A stretch of 64,000 bases of DNA from Demequina lutea (GCF_013409005.1 NZ_JACBZO010000001.1:930001-994000); one strand, 5' to 3'; positions 32,615 through 42,970 are shown, numbered from the stretch's first letter. Notes: generated from the letters alone by a model not told the origin. Program-made: numbers and translations.

Positions 32615-33814
32615 ATGACCCCCACTCTTACCCCCACCCCCGAAGACCGGTTCACGTTTGGCCTGTGGACGATCGGCTGGAATGCAGCGGATCCCTTCGG
32701 TTCCCCCACCCGCGGTCCGGTGAGCGCCGTGACAGCAATTCACAAGCTGTCCGAGTTCGGCGCCTACGGCATGACGTTCCACGACGACGACCTCTTCCCG
32801 TTCGGCTGCTCGGATGCAGACCGTCGGGCTGCGATCGACGCCCTCAAGAAGGCGTGCGACGAGACCGGCATGGTGATCCCGATGATCACCACCAACACGT
32901 TCTCGCACCCCATGTTCAAGGACGGCGGTGTCACGTCAAACGACCGTGACGTGCGTCGCTTCACGGTGCGCAAGATCCTCCGCAACCTCGACTTGGCTGC
33001 CGAGCTCGGCGCGAAGACGTTCGTCATGTGGGGCGGCCGCGAGGGCGCCGAATATGACTTCTCCAAGGACATCCGCGTGGCCCTCCAGCGTTACCGTGAG
33101 GCAGCGAACCTCTTTGCCGAGTACGTCATCGACAAGGGCTACGACATCAAGTTCGCGATCGAGCCCAAGCCGAACGAGCCCCGCGGCGACATCCTGCTGC
33201 CGACCGTTGGTCACGCCATGGCGTTCATCAACACGCTCGACCACCCCGAGATGGTGGGCCTCAACCCAGAGGTCGGCCATGAGCAGATGGCGGGCCTCAA
33301 CTTCACCGCGGGCATCGCTCAGGCGCTCGACCACGGCAAGTTGTTCCACATTGACCTCAATGGTCAGCGCGGCATCAAGTACGACCAGGACATGGTCTTC
33401 GGTCACGGCGACCTGTACAACGCGTTCTCGCTCGTCGACCTGCTCGAAAACGGCGGCCCGGATGGCGGCGAGGCCTACAGCGGCCCTCGTCACTTCGACT
33501 ACAAGCCGTCGCGCACCGAGGACATCACGGGCGTGTGGGACTCGGCGAAGGCCAACATGCGCATGTACCTGCTCCTCAAGGAGCGCGCCAAGGCTTTCCG
33601 CGCGGACCCCGAGGTTCAGGAGGCCATTGTGGCCACCAAGCAGGACCAGCTCGCACAGACCACGATGGGAGCCGACGAGACCGTGGCGGACCTCATGGCC
33701 AACACGAGTGTCTACGAGACCTTCGACGCCGACTCGTACTACGACGGCAAGGGCTTCGGCTTCGTTCGCCTGCAGCAGCTCGCTGCCGAGCACCTCATGG
33801 GCGCGCGCGGCTAG
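32615..33814 (+). CDS. xylA: Xylose isomerase
   Basis: It converts D-xylose to D-xylulose in the cytoplasm. Active-site landmarks are the catalytic His in [11 protein letters not shown], the metal-binding AIEPKPNEP (Glu), NPEVGHEQM (Glu, His) and HIDLNGQRG (Asp). ATG 32615 is chosen because GGAG lies 8 nt before it; the upstream ATG 32597 has no site. The 399-aa length fits the short actinobacterial class. xylB follows after 92 bp with a strong hairpin between. Confidence 0.97.
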   Translation: MTPTLTPTPEDRFTFGLWTIGWNAADPFGSPTRGPVSAVTAIHKLSEFGAYGMTFHDDDLFPFGCSDADRRAAIDALKKACDETGMVIPMITTNTFSHPMFKDGGVTSNDRDVRRFTVRKILRNLDLAAELGAKTFVMWGGREGAEYDFSKDIRVALQRYREAANLFAEYVIDKGYDIKFAIEPKPNEPRGDILLPTVGHAMAFINTLDHPEMVGLNPEVGHEQMAGLNFTAGIAQALDHGKLFHIDLNGQRGIKYDQDMVFGHGDLYNAFSLVDLLENGGPDGGEAYSGPRHFDYKPSRTEDITGVWDSAKANMRMYLLLKERAKAFRADPEVQEAIVATKQDQLAQTTMGADETVADLMANTSVYETFDADSYYDGKGFGFVRLQQLAAEHLMGARG

Positions 33815-33826
33815 CAAAGCGATATA

Positions 33827-33867
33827 CCGGCCCGCCGCCCGTGGATTGACCACTGGCGGCGGGCCGG
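33827..33867 (+). terminator. Hairpin between xylA and xylB
   Basis: CCGGCCCGCCGCC pairs perfectly with GGCGGCGGGCCGG (13 bp). It is not followed by a T-run, so partial termination or mRNA stabilisation is more likely than full termination. It would lower xylB relative to xylA. Confidence 0.7.
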
Positions 33868-33906
33868 CTTCACGTCCCCACCCATCTCACATCCAGGGAG
33901 ACAGCA

Positions 33907-35328
33907 ATGACGCTCGTCGCAGGAGTCGACTCCTCCACGCAGAGCTGCAAGGTCGTCGTGCGCGACCTTGTCACGGGTGAGGTGGTCCGTACGGGCCGCG
34001 CCTCACACCCAGAGGGCACATCCGTTCATCCTGACCACTGGTGGACCGCGTTGCTGGCCGCGATCGACGATGCCGGAGGGCTGGCCGATGTGGCCGCCAT
34101 CAGCGTGGGCGGTCAGCAGCACGGCATGGTCGCGCTCGCGTCCGACGGCACCGTGGTCCGCGAGGCACTCCTGTGGAACGACACTCGTTCCGCACAGGCG
34201 GCGCGCGACCTGATCGCCGAGTTTGGCGCCGAGGAGCTGGTACGCCGCACCGGGCTGGTCCCCGTGGCATCGTTCACGTCCACCAAACTGCGCTGGCTAC
34301 GCGACGCGGAGCCAGAGAACGCCGCCAAGGTGGCCGCCGTGGCGCTCCCTCACGACTGGCTCACGTGGCGCTTGCGCGGATACGGCCCCGCGGTCGAATC
34401 GCCTCTTGGCCCCGACCTCGAGGCGCTCACAACGGATCGATCCGATGCATCGGGAACCGGCTACTGGAGCCCAGCCTCCGGCGAGTACGACCGCGAGTTG
34501 TTGGTGGCCGCGCTCGGACATGACGCCATCGTTCCGCGGGTGATTGCACCCGACGGCAGTGCGGGAACGGTCCACATCGATGGACCCACGGAAATCGTGG
34601 TCGGGCCGGGTGCGGGCGATAACGCAGGCGCCGCGCTTGGCCTCGGGGCGGGCGAGGGCGACGTGGTCGTCTCGCTCGGCACCTCCGGCACGGTTTTCGC
34701 CGTGACCCCAGAGCCCGTCACCGACGCATCGGGCACCATCGCGGGGTTCGCCGACGCGGCCGGCCAGTACCTGCCGATCGTCGTGACGCTCAACGCCGCG
34801 AGGGTGCTCGACTCCGCGACCAGGCTGCTACAGGTCGACTTTGACGCATTGGCTGAACTCGCGCTCTCGGCGGAGCCGGGCGCCGGTGGAGTGGTCTTGG
34901 TCCCGTATTTCGAGGGCGAGCGGACTCCCAATCGTCCCGACGCCACCGCAAGCCTGATGGGCCTTACCCTGGCCTCGTCGACCAGGGCGAACATCGCCAG
35001 GGCTCACGTCGAGGGCATGCTTTGCGGCCTAGCCGACGGGGTCGACGCGGTGCGCGCGCGTGGGCTGGACGCCAAGCGCGTCCTGTTGGTGGGCGGCGCC
35101 GCCTTCAACCCGGCAGTGGGCAAGGTCGCGGCACAGGTCTTTGGGCTGCCGATAGACATTCCCAAGCCCGGCGAGTATGTGGCAATGGGGGCGACGGTGC
35201 AGGCCGCGTGGTCCCTTACGGGAGAGAAGCCGCAATGGACCGTCGACATGGAAACCCACCTGGAGCCCGACCTTAGGCCGGCGGTGCGGGAGCAGTATCG
35301 GGCCGCGACGGAGCAGTTGTACGCGTAA
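33907..35328 (+). CDS. xylB: Xylulokinase
   Basis: This FGGY-family kinase phosphorylates D-xylulose to xylulose-5-phosphate. It begins [20 protein letters not shown] (phosphate-binding loop), has [12 protein letters not shown], the segment [21 protein letters not shown], and a C-terminal adenosine-binding [16 protein letters not shown]. The 473-aa length is normal. AGGGAG lies 8 nt before the ATG. Confidence 0.95.
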   Translation: MTLVAGVDSSTQSCKVVVRDLVTGEVVRTGRASHPEGTSVHPDHWWTALLAAIDDAGGLADVAAISVGGQQHGMVALASDGTVVREALLWNDTRSAQAARDLIAEFGAEELVRRTGLVPVASFTSTKLRWLRDAEPENAAKVAAVALPHDWLTWRLRGYGPAVESPLGPDLEALTTDRSDASGTGYWSPASGEYDRELLVAALGHDAIVPRVIAPDGSAGTVHIDGPTEIVVGPGAGDNAGAALGLGAGEGDVVVSLGTSGTVFAVTPEPVTDASGTIAGFADAAGQYLPIVVTLNAARVLDSATRLLQVDFDALAELALSAEPGAGGVVLVPYFEGERTPNRPDATASLMGLTLASSTRANIARAHVEGMLCGLADGVDAVRARGLDAKRVLLVGGAAFNPAVGKVAAQVFGLPIDIPKPGEYVAMGATVQAAWSLTGEKPQWTVDMETHLEPDLRPAVREQYRAATEQLYA

Positions 35329-35355
35329 GCGAGAAGCATCGGCGATTTTCTGGCC

Positions 35356-35391
35356 GGGGCGGTCATTCCCCGACGCGGGGGTGGCCGCCCC
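35356..35391. terminator. Terminator between convergent xylB and lacI-type gene
   Basis: GGGGCGG-tcatt-CCCCG-acg-CGGGG-gtgg-CCGCCCC is a nested stem in the 117-bp convergent gap and can serve both strands. Confidence 0.6.
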
Positions 35392-35445
35392 TGCCGCGTC
35401 ACGCTCCAGGAGCCGCGGCTGCGGCGGTCGCTCAGCGGGCGTGGG

Positions 35446-36441
35446 CTACGCGTGTGGGGGAGCGGTGCTTGCCCTCACAACGAATTCCGTGTCCATCCGC
35501 ACGTGCTGCACGTGCTCCTTGCCTTCCAGGATCTCGAGCAGCATGCGCATCGCCGCCTCGCCCATTGCCTGAAGCGGTTGCCGCACGGTGGTGAGGGGAG
35601 GGGTGCTGAGTGTGGCATCGGGAATGTCGTCGAAACCGACCACGGACAAGTCGTCCGGAACAACGAGGCCCCTCGCTTGAGCAGCGGCGATCACACGCAT
35701 GGCGGTCACGTCGTTTGCAGCGAAGACCGCGGTGGGCGGCTCGGGAAGCGCCAGTAGGTCGTTGCACACCGCGTATGCGACGTCGGGGTCGTAACGGGAG
35801 TCGCGGACCAGTTCTTCGGCAACCTGAATGCCAGCTAGGCGCATGGCCTCCCTGAAGCCTGCCTCGCGCAATTGCGACGAGTCGAGTTCCTCGCGACCCC
35901 CAAGAAATGCGATGCGGGTGTGGCCGAGCTCGATGAGATGCTGCGTTGCTGACCGCCCGCCGCCGAAGCTGTCGCAATCGATCGTCGGTAGCCAGTTGGG
36001 GCCGTAGTGAGGGTCGATGGCGACAATGGGAACGCTGATCGCGGTGGCAAGCGCAGTGGGGGTGACCACCACCGCCGCGTCGATGAGCGTGCCGCCCAAT
36101 CGAGCCAACGAGCGGCGCTCCCACTCGGGGGCCTCGCCGCCCGAGAATGCCAGCACGTCATACTTCGTGTTTCGCGTCGCGCGAGCGGCGCCCTTGATGA
36201 GCTCCGCGCTGTACGGCTCAAACTCGGCGACGAGGATTCCGACGACGTTGGTGCGTTGGCCGCGAAGCCCAGATGCGCCGAGATTTCCTACGTAACCCAT
36301 CTCGGCGATGATGCCCTCGACCATCGAAATGGTCTGCTTCGCGACGCCGTAGCGGCTGTTCACGACCTTGGAAACCGTGGCGACGGACACCCCTGCGCGC
36401 GCAGCGACGTCGGAGAGTTTGACGCGCCCTTGCGGTTCCAT
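35446..36441 (-). CDS. LacI family transcriptional regulator (pentose cluster)
   Basis: The 331-aa protein has the LacI HTH (VKLSDVAARAGVSVATVSKV, then VNSRYGVAKQTI), hinge region and a periplasmic-binding-like effector domain ending VVRASTAPPHA. It is closely similar along its length to the LacI gene at 46400, with shared segments such as IDAAVVVTPTALA and VAIDPH. ATG 36441 is chosen by the HTH start. A palindrome with CAAACG/CGTTTG arms lies 36 bp upstream, a likely autoregulatory operator. It probably controls xylan-oligosaccharide genes. Confidence 0.88.
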   Translation of the reverse strand: MEPQGRVKLSDVAARAGVSVATVSKVVNSRYGVAKQTISMVEGIIAEMGYVGNLGASGLRGQRTNVVGILVAEFEPYSAELIKGAARATRNTKYDVLAFSGGEAPEWERRSLARLGGTLIDAAVVVTPTALATAISVPIVAIDPHYGPNWLPTIDCDSFGGGRSATQHLIELGHTRIAFLGGREELDSSQLREAGFREAMRLAGIQVAEELVRDSRYDPDVAYAVCNDLLALPEPPTAVFAANDVTAMRVIAAAQARGLVVPDDLSVVGFDDIPDATLSTPPLTTVRQPLQAMGEAAMRMLLEILEGKEHVQHVRMDTEFVVRASTAPPHA

Positions 36442-36476
36442 GACAGGAATGCTACACGTGCGGCGATTTTGTTGCG

Positions 36477-36498
36477 CAAACGTTATCGATCGCGTTTG
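36477..36498 (-). promoter_or_regulatory. Candidate LacI-type operator
   Basis: CAAACG and CGTTTG are perfect 6-bp arms around a 10-bp centre TTATCGATCG containing ATCGAT. The site is 36-57 bp upstream of the LacI gene at 35446-36441. Confidence 0.5.
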
Positions 36499-36959
36499 AC
36501 GTGCCCACGACGCGACCGGCGTGCTCTGACCGCACCTCCAATTGCGTGGTCGAGACGGGACAAGTTGACCTGTGGACTGGCGATGCGGAACACCGCCTGA
36601 CGACCGGGGCGATTCGCCTGACTGCGGCCCCATTCACCCCGTGACGAAGGAGTCTTCCAGGTTGACCCGATCGCACGTGCAGGGCTGACGGCCAGCCGCC
36701 TGAATAACGACAGCCCGCTGCGGCTCGTGCTACATACCCGCGGTCGAGGTCCCTCGTTTCTCGCACGATGCCGGGAACGGCGAGCGGTACACGCCGTGGG
36801 GCACCTCGACACGTGGAAGATGAAGGTGAAGCGCCTGGAGGGCACGTACTCCGGATCGTTCCGGATTCCGTTGCCCTCGCGGCAATACAAGGCGATACGC
36901 CTGGTGCGCGTGACCGACGGCTTGAACGTCTGACGCTCGCGGAGTGGAAGACTGTCGGG
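36499..36959. other. Long stretch with no confident gene; possible coding remnant
   Basis: No complete gene is seen between the LacI gene and the dehydrogenase. A plus-strand frame at 36727-36933 encodes 68 residues whose second half (KMKVKRLEGTYSGSFRIPLP, then SRQYKAIRLVRVTDG) looks like a real protein C-terminus rather than an antisense shadow, but it has no ribosome site and an implausible N-terminus. It may be the 3' remnant of a deleted gene. Confidence 0.35.
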
Positions 36960-37904
36960 ATGATGACCATTTCAGTTCCCGATCAGGCCGTTGCCGACGC
37001 CTTGGGAGACGTTGGTGATGACGCCAGGGTGATCGTGTGGAATCCCGCGGAATCCGAGCCACCTGAGGCAGAGCGGGAGCGGATCACGATTGCGTGCCTC
37101 GCTCACTACTCGGGTGGGCGCACGGTCTATGGGCGCCTGGCGCAATGCCCGCGGCTCGAGGTGATCCAGATTGCCTCGGCGGGCTTCGAGCACGTCCTGC
37201 CGCTCGTGCCTGCGGGCGTTGCGCTCGCGAATGCGAGAGGCGTGCACGACTCGCGTGTGGCGGAGATGACGCTCGCGCTCGCGCTCGCCAGCAGGAGGCA
37301 GCTTCCCCTATTTTTTGACGCACAACGCCGCGAGACCTGGGAGCCGAAGTTCGATACTCGCAGCCTGGCCGACTCCCGCGCGCTCGTGGTCGGCTACGGA
37401 AGCATCGGCGCGGCGATCGGCGTCAGGCTCCGTGCGAGCGAGGTTCATGTCGAGGGCGTGGCGCGGTCGGCGCGCACGGCACCGGACGGGACGGTGGTGC
37501 ATGCCGTGGAGGACCTGCCGACGCTGTTGCCTGCCTTCGACATCGTGATCATCGTGACGCCCCACACCGACGAGACCGACAAGCTGGTGAACGCGGCGTT
37601 CCTGGCCGCGATGCCCGATGGATCGTTGCTCATCAACGTGGGTCGAGGCATGGTGGTCGACACGGACGCCTTGCTGGCCGAGCTCGAGTCCAAAAGGCTG
37701 TTCGCGGCGCTCGATGTGACCGATCCCGAGCCGTTGCCGACGGGCCACCCGCTGTGGTCGGCACCGCAGTGCATCATCGTTCCCCACGTGGCGGGAGTCG
37801 AAGTGCTGACGAATCGCCGATACACGGACCTGGTGAAGAGCCAGATCGATGCCCGTCGTGAGGGCCGCGGGCCGGTCAACCTCGTGGACGTCCGCGCGTC
37901 GTAA
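36960..37904 (+). CDS. D-2-hydroxyacid dehydrogenase
   Basis: The 314-aa NAD-dependent dehydrogenase has VVGYGSIGAAIGVRL (Rossmann loop), the catalytic Arg in LLINVGRGMVVD, the Glu/Asp region DVTDPEPLPTGHPLW and the catalytic His in IIVPHVAG. The substrate is not evident; family members act on 2-keto acids, glycerate/hydroxypyruvate or phosphoglycerate. The start is ATG 36960 or ATG 36963 (MM), with no clear ribosome site. It lies between pentose genes but need not be part of the pathway. Confidence 0.82.
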   Translation: MMTISVPDQAVADALGDVGDDARVIVWNPAESEPPEAERERITIACLAHYSGGRTVYGRLAQCPRLEVIQIASAGFEHVLPLVPAGVALANARGVHDSRVAEMTLALALASRRQLPLFFDAQRRETWEPKFDTRSLADSRALVVGYGSIGAAIGVRLRASEVHVEGVARSARTAPDGTVVHAVEDLPTLLPAFDIVIIVTPHTDETDKLVNAAFLAAMPDGSLLINVGRGMVVDTDALLAELESKRLFAALDVTDPEPLPTGHPLWSAPQCIIVPHVAGVEVLTNRRYTDLVKSQIDARREGRGPVNLVDVRAS

Positions 37905-37995
37905 ACCGACTCGCAGGGCCGTCCGCGTCGCGACTGGTGTATCGTTAAACCACCGTGGTCGCCGACGACGCGCGGTGGTCTAGCCAAGGGGAATC

Positions 37996-39528
37996 ATGAC
38001 TCTCACTGCACGCGCTGTGGTCGATCTCGATGTCGCTGGAGACACCATCAGCCCCCATCTCTATGGACACTTCGCGGAGCACCTCGGACGGTGCATCTAC
38101 GGTGGCTTCTGGGTGGGCGAGGACTCCGACATTCCGAACACCGCCGGCATCCGGCAGGACGTCGTCGATGCCCTCAAGGCGCTCAACATTCCCAATCTGC
38201 GGTGGCCCGGCGGTTGCTTTGCCGACGAGTACCACTGGCGTGACGGCATCGGCCCGGTGCAGGAACGACCTACCATGGTCAACTCGCACTGGGGAGACGT
38301 GGTCGAGGACAACTCCTTCGGAACCCACGAATTCATGTTGCTGTGCGAGATGCTCGGCGCGGCCCCCTACGTCAACGGCAACGTGGGATCGGGCACCGTT
38401 CAGGAGATGAGCGAGTGGGTCGAGTACCTCACGCGCGCCGACGATAGCCCGATGGCGAGGCTTCGCCGAGCGAATGGACGCGACGAGCCCTGGAGGGTGC
38501 CCTTCTGGGGAATCGGCAATGAGGCCTGGGGCTGCGGCGGCAACATGCGGCCCGAAGCCTATGCGGACGAGGCGCGTCGTTACTCGACGTTCCTCAGGAA
38601 CCACGGCGACAACACGCTCTATCGCATCGCCGCGGGTGCCCCCGACGACGACCTCAGTTGGACCAGAGCGCTGATGCAGGCGGTATCTTGCGTTGACTGC
38701 CAAATAAAGCCAGAATCGCCCATCTTCCAGGGCGTTTCCTTCCACTATTACACCCACGCTGGCGCCGGAATCAATACCGAGTCGGCCACCGAGTTCACGC
38801 AGGAGCAGTTCTACGGCACCCTTGCGAATGCGCATGACATCGAGCGCATCATCTCGCTACACGAGGCCGTCATGGACAGTTATGACCCCGAACGCAGGGT
38901 GGGCCTCGTGTGCGACGAGTGGGGGACCTGGTGGAATGTCGAGCCAGGCACCAACCCCGGCTTCCTGTTCCAACAAAACACGGTCCGAGACGCGCTCGTG
39001 GCGGGCATCCACTTTGACGCGTTCCACCGTCACGCCGGTCGTCTCACGATGGCCAATATCGCGCAGACGGTGAACGTGTTGCAGGCGATGATCCTCACCG
39101 ACGACGAGGGTGGGCTGATCCTCACCCCGACCTATCACGTGTTCGAGATGAACAAGAATCACCAAGGCGCGACGCACGTGCCCGCGATGGTGCTCGATGG
39201 ACCCACGGTGGACGTTGGCGACAAGAAGGTCCCCCTCGTTTCGATGTCCGCGTCGACCTCGGGCGGGACGGCGCTCCTCTCGTTGACAAACGGTTCGATC
39301 GAAGACGATCTCGATCTCCGCATCGACCTCAGGGGAGTGAGCGCGAGTGTTCAGCGCGCAAGGGTGCTCAGCGGGCAGAGTCCCGCGGCGCACAACAGCA
39401 GTGCAAACCCCAGCGCCGTCGCGCCAGTTGCGCTCGCCGTAGGACTCGTCGATGGAGTGCTGGCCGTGCGTCTGCCGGCTCACGCGTTCGCCACGATCGA
39501 GCTCGAGTTGGGCGCGCCTTCCTTCTAG
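37996..39528 (+). CDS. abfA: Alpha-L-arabinofuranosidase, GH51
   Basis: The 510-aa enzyme removes L-arabinose from arabino-xylooligosaccharides. It has the GH51 landmarks: RWPGGCFADEYHWRDGIGP, the acid/base Glu in WGIGNEAWGCGG and the nucleophile Glu in CDEWGTWW, followed by a C-terminal beta-domain. There is no signal peptide, so it acts inside the cell on imported oligomers. AAGGGGA lies upstream of ATG 37996. Its stop codon overlaps the stop of the convergent LacI gene (shared CTAG). Confidence 0.93.
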   Translation: MTLTARAVVDLDVAGDTISPHLYGHFAEHLGRCIYGGFWVGEDSDIPNTAGIRQDVVDALKALNIPNLRWPGGCFADEYHWRDGIGPVQERPTMVNSHWGDVVEDNSFGTHEFMLLCEMLGAAPYVNGNVGSGTVQEMSEWVEYLTRADDSPMARLRRANGRDEPWRVPFWGIGNEAWGCGGNMRPEAYADEARRYSTFLRNHGDNTLYRIAAGAPDDDLSWTRALMQAVSCVDCQIKPESPIFQGVSFHYYTHAGAGINTESATEFTQEQFYGTLANAHDIERIISLHEAVMDSYDPERRVGLVCDEWGTWWNVEPGTNPGFLFQQNTVRDALVAGIHFDAFHRHAGRLTMANIAQTVNVLQAMILTDDEGGLILTPTYHVFEMNKNHQGATHVPAMVLDGPTVDVGDKKVPLVSMSASTSGGTALLSLTNGSIEDDLDLRIDLRGVSASVQRARVLSGQSPAAHNSSANPSAVAPVALAVGLVDGVLAVRLPAHAFATIELELGAPSF

Positions 39529-40550
39529 CGCGTCGACTCCCTGTGCACCATCCGGGCGGGGGGAGCGGTGGTCTCGGCGGGAGCGTCGGCATCGTCGAGG
39601 CGCCGTAGCAGCAGCCGGACGATGCCGTCGGCGATCGCCTCGTTGTCCGGCTCCACACTGCTCAGCGGCGGAATGGCGTATGTCGCGAGTTCTGTGTTGT
39701 CCCATCCGACGACCTTGACGTCGTGGGGGATCCTCAGTCCCGCTGCAGCGAGCGCCGACATGGCCCCCAGGGCCGCCGCGTCAGTCAGGCCGAACACCGC
39801 GTCGAATTTCACTCCTGCCTTGATCAAGGCCCTGATGGCGCGCTCTCCGTCGGCGAGCCCGACGCCGCCCGCGACCACGAGGCTCTCGTCCAACGGCACC
39901 GACCTGCTGGCCAAGGCGTCTCGGTACCCCTGGGTGCGCAGCACCGGCATCGACTCGGGACCATCAAGCTGGCCGCCGATGACGGCAATGCGCCGCGCTC
40001 CAGCGTCGAGCAGTGCGTCGGTGGCGAGCCTTGCGCCGCCGATGTTGTCCATCGCCACGTGGTCGAAACCGGGGGGAACCGACCGCTCACCAATGACGAC
40101 GAGGGGCTTGCGGGGCTGGGCGTCGGCGAGGTCTCTGGCGGTCCCCGCGGTCATCGACAAGATGATCGCATCATGACCGTCGAGGTGGGGGCTGCTGAGA
40201 GTGGCGAGCTCGTCGTCAAGCGTGCCCCGCGTCAGTTCCATGACCAAGCGAAAGCCGTGTGGTCGAAGGCGTTCCGCGAGCCGTGCTCCGAGTTCGCCAA
40301 AGTAGGCAGAAGCGAAGTCGGGCACGGCCAGCACGATCGACCCGGTGCGGCCCTGTCGCAGTTGCCTCGCGGGCACGTTGACGCGGTAACCGGTCGAGGC
40401 GATGACGGCCTGCACACGTCGACGAGTCTCGGCGCTGACGCGCTCCGCGCGGTCGTTGACCACGTTGGAAACTGTCATCACCGACACGTCCGCCAACCGG
40501 GCCACATCGGCCATCGTGAGCCCGGCGCGCTCGGCCGGTTGCGGGGTCAT
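39525..40550 (-). CDS. LacI family transcriptional regulator (GH3/GH51)
   Basis: The 341-aa regulator has HTH MADVARLADVSVMTVSNVV and VNDRAERVSAETRRRV, a hinge with ARQLRQGRTGSIVLAVPDF, and a LacI effector domain. It is less similar to the other two LacI proteins in the window, so it likely binds a different operator. ATG 40550 fits the HTH position. It follows the GH3 gene by 49 bp on the same strand and may be co-transcribed with it; a direct repeat lies just upstream. Confidence 0.88.
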   Translation of the reverse strand: MTPQPAERAGLTMADVARLADVSVMTVSNVVNDRAERVSAETRRRVQAVIASTGYRVNVPARQLRQGRTGSIVLAVPDFASAYFGELGARLAERLRPHGFRLVMELTRGTLDDELATLSSPHLDGHDAIILSMTAGTARDLADAQPRKPLVVIGERSVPPGFDHVAMDNIGGARLATDALLDAGARRIAVIGGQLDGPESMPVLRTQGYRDALASRSVPLDESLVVAGGVGLADGERAIRALIKAGVKFDAVFGLTDAAALGAMSALAAAGLRIPHDVKVVGWDNTELATYAIPPLSSVEPDNEAIADGIVRLLLRRLDDADAPAETTAPPARMVHRESTR

Positions 40551-40558
40551 GGAACCAT

Positions 40559-40587
40559 TGTTACCTGAGACGCGACTGTTCCCTGAG
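40559..40587. promoter_or_regulatory. Direct repeat TGTTACCTGAG / TGTTCCCTGAG
   Basis: The two 11-bp copies are 18 bp apart and lie directly upstream of the LacI gene at 39525-40550, within the 49-bp gap after the GH3 gene. It could be an operator. Confidence 0.35.
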
Positions 40588-40599
40588 CCGCGATGGCCG

Positions 40600-42906
40600 T
40601 CACCCAGGGACGACGACGCTGGTCCTGGAGACGGTTGCCAACGAGAACAACGCCTCATCGCCCGTGAGTTCGTACGGCGCGCCACTCAGGATGAGCTCCG
40701 CCGTCGTCTCCTTCTCCTCGCAAGAGGGTCCCACCCACCACTCGACCGGGCCAGGTTCAACCACCCTGCGGTACTCCTTATCCGAAAATGCGAGCCGAGT
40801 TGGCGGCACGGAGAAGGTCACGGTGACCGATTCGCCCGGCTCCAGGTTCACGCGCTCGTACGCGACCAACTGGGCCACGGGGCGCGTCACCGAGCGGTAG
40901 GGCTGGGCCGTGTAGAGCTGTACTACATCGGTGCCTGCCCTGTCGCCGGTGTTGGTGACTGTCACGGACGCCTCCAACGTCTCGTGAGTCGCCGCGATGG
41001 CCGGAACCTCAAGGTCGCTGTGCTCGAACGTGGTGTATGTCAGTCCGAATCCGAACGGCCTCACCGGGTTGGAGTCCGCCGAAGTGACCTCGGAGTTTCC
41101 ACCCAAGACGGGGTGCAGATAGTAGTAGGGCTGAGCCCCGGCGGCACGGGGCATCGACACGGGCAGGCGACCCGAAGGCGCCGTGGCGCCAGAGATAATC
41201 GCCGCGAGCGCCGCGGCGCCCTCCTCGCCAGGGAAGAACGACTGCAACACAGCGGCGGGCATCGTCTGCGCGTCGAGCGCCCAGTCGAGGGCGTACGGCC
41301 GCCCGGTCAACATGATCAGGATCACGGGGGTGCCCGTCGCGCAGAGTTCCAGGACGAGCTCACGCTGCACGCCGGGCAGGTTGAGGGTCGCGACGTCGTT
41401 ACCTTCACCGACGGTTCCTCGACCGAAGAGCCCGGCACGGTCTCCGACCGCAACGACGGCAACGTCTGCTGCCTGAGTCGCGGCGATCGCCTCGGCGAAT
41501 CCGAACCTGTCGTCGCCCTCGACGTCGCAGCCTGCCGCCGTGACCACGTTCGACGAGGGGAACTGGGCACGTAGAGCATCGGCGACCGTGGGAACGGAGA
41601 AGCCGTACGGCGTCCCGGGGTGGTGGGCGAGCACGTGGTTTGCAAAGGAGTAGCAGCCCATGAGCGCCGACGAGTCATCCATGTTCGGGCCGATCAGAGC
41701 GATCGTGCCAGGCGCCGATGCCAAGGGCAGGATGCCGTTGTTGCTCAGCAAGATGATGGACTCTTCCGCCAGCGACAGCGCGATCGCGCGGTGCCTGGGG
41801 GAGTCCATCTCGATCGCGGTGGGCGGCGCATCGAACCGGGCGTCGAGCAGCCCGAGTTCCTCCTTCTGCGCCAACACGCGCAGCACGGCGCGATCGATGA
41901 ACGGTTCGGCGCGCTTGGCGGCCTCGCCGTCGCCCGCGAGCAATTCGACGTAGGCGTCGCCCGAGGGCAATTCGACATCGATCCCCGCGGCGAGCGCGAG
42001 CTCCGCCGCAGCCGACGTGGTGGGCGCGACGCGATGCATCGTTTGCAGGAACGCCACCGCAAAGTAGTCGGCAACGACAACACCATCGAAGCCCCACGTG
42101 TCGCGAAGGAGTTCGGTGAGTAGCTCGACAGAGGCGGCCATCGGAACCCCGTCGATCTCGGCGTACGAGTTCATGACGGAACGCACGTGTCCCTGCTTCA
42201 CTGCCATCTCAAACGGAGGCAGGAAGACGTCGGCTACCTCGCGTTTTCCCGCATGGTTGGGGGCGTGGTTGCGTCCGGCCTGAGAGCCGGAGTAGCCGGT
42301 GAAGTGTTTGAGCGTGGCGTGAACGCCTTCGCTTTGGAGGCCTCGCACGTAGGCCGTGCCAATGTCGCCCACCACATACGGATCCTCGGAAATGCACTCG
42401 TCGACCCGTCCCCAACGGGGGTCGCGAATCACATCGAGAACGGGTGCGAGGCCCTGGTGGATGCCCAACTGGTGCATCGTGTCGCCGATGGACGCCGCCA
42501 TCGTCTCAACCAGGCCGGGATCGAAGGATGCTCCCCACGCGAGTGGAGTCGGGAACGTCGCGGCCTTCCACGCGGCCAAGCCGGTGAGGCACTCCTCGTG
42601 GACGAGCGCGGGGATGCCAAGACGGGTCTGCTCCACCAAGCGGCGCTGTTCGGCCCAGAGCCAGCCGGCCCGTTCAATGGGGTCGACAGGTCGTGTTCCG
42701 TACACCCGCGTCAGGTGCCCTATTCCGTGAACGGTGGCGTCCTCATACCGAGAGGAGACGGCCATTTCACCCTGCATGGGAGCGACGATTTCGCTCCCTT
42801 GATCGACCCAGAAGCCCACCAACTGGGCGACCTTCTCGGGAAGTGTCATCTGCGAGTGGAGCTCGCGTACGCGTGCCGACACTTCGGGCGCATGCGGTGT
42901 GTTCAC
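40600..42906 (-). CDS. GH3 beta-glycosidase, probable beta-xylosidase/beta-glucosidase
   Basis: The 768-aa GH3 enzyme has the N-terminal barrel (LVHEECLTGLAAWKAATFP, CISEDPYVVGDIG, KHFTGYSGSQAGRNHAP), the nucleophile Asp in DGVVVADYFAV, a second alpha/beta domain, and a C-terminal fibronectin-III-like domain (VTVTNTGDRAGTDVVQLY). No signal peptide is seen, so it hydrolyses imported oligosaccharides. GTG 42906 is preferred: it gives MNTPHAPEVSARV and has GAAAGG 9 nt upstream. It is the fourth gene of the importer operon. Xylo- versus gluco-specificity cannot be read from sequence, but context favours xylose. Confidence 0.88.
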   Translation of the reverse strand: MNTPHAPEVSARVRELHSQMTLPEKVAQLVGFWVDQGSEIVAPMQGEMAVSSRYEDATVHGIGHLTRVYGTRPVDPIERAGWLWAEQRRLVEQTRLGIPALVHEECLTGLAAWKAATFPTPLAWGASFDPGLVETMAASIGDTMHQLGIHQGLAPVLDVIRDPRWGRVDECISEDPYVVGDIGTAYVRGLQSEGVHATLKHFTGYSGSQAGRNHAPNHAGKREVADVFLPPFEMAVKQGHVRSVMNSYAEIDGVPMAASVELLTELLRDTWGFDGVVVADYFAVAFLQTMHRVAPTTSAAAELALAAGIDVELPSGDAYVELLAGDGEAAKRAEPFIDRAVLRVLAQKEELGLLDARFDAPPTAIEMDSPRHRAIALSLAEESIILLSNNGILPLASAPGTIALIGPNMDDSSALMGCYSFANHVLAHHPGTPYGFSVPTVADALRAQFPSSNVVTAAGCDVEGDDRFGFAEAIAATQAADVAVVAVGDRAGLFGRGTVGEGNDVATLNLPGVQRELVLELCATGTPVILIMLTGRPYALDWALDAQTMPAAVLQSFFPGEEGAAALAAIISGATAPSGRLPVSMPRAAGAQPYYYLHPVLGGNSEVTSADSNPVRPFGFGLTYTTFEHSDLEVPAIAATHETLEASVTVTNTGDRAGTDVVQLYTAQPYRSVTRPVAQLVAYERVNLEPGESVTVTFSVPPTRLAFSDKEYRRVVEPGPVEWWVGPSCEEKETTAELILSGAPYELTGDEALFSLATVSRTSVVVPG

Positions 42907-42970
42907 GGTGGTTTTTACCTTTCTTGGGCGGTAGGGGCGCGCCGATGCGTTGGCGCGCCCCAACCCGGAT

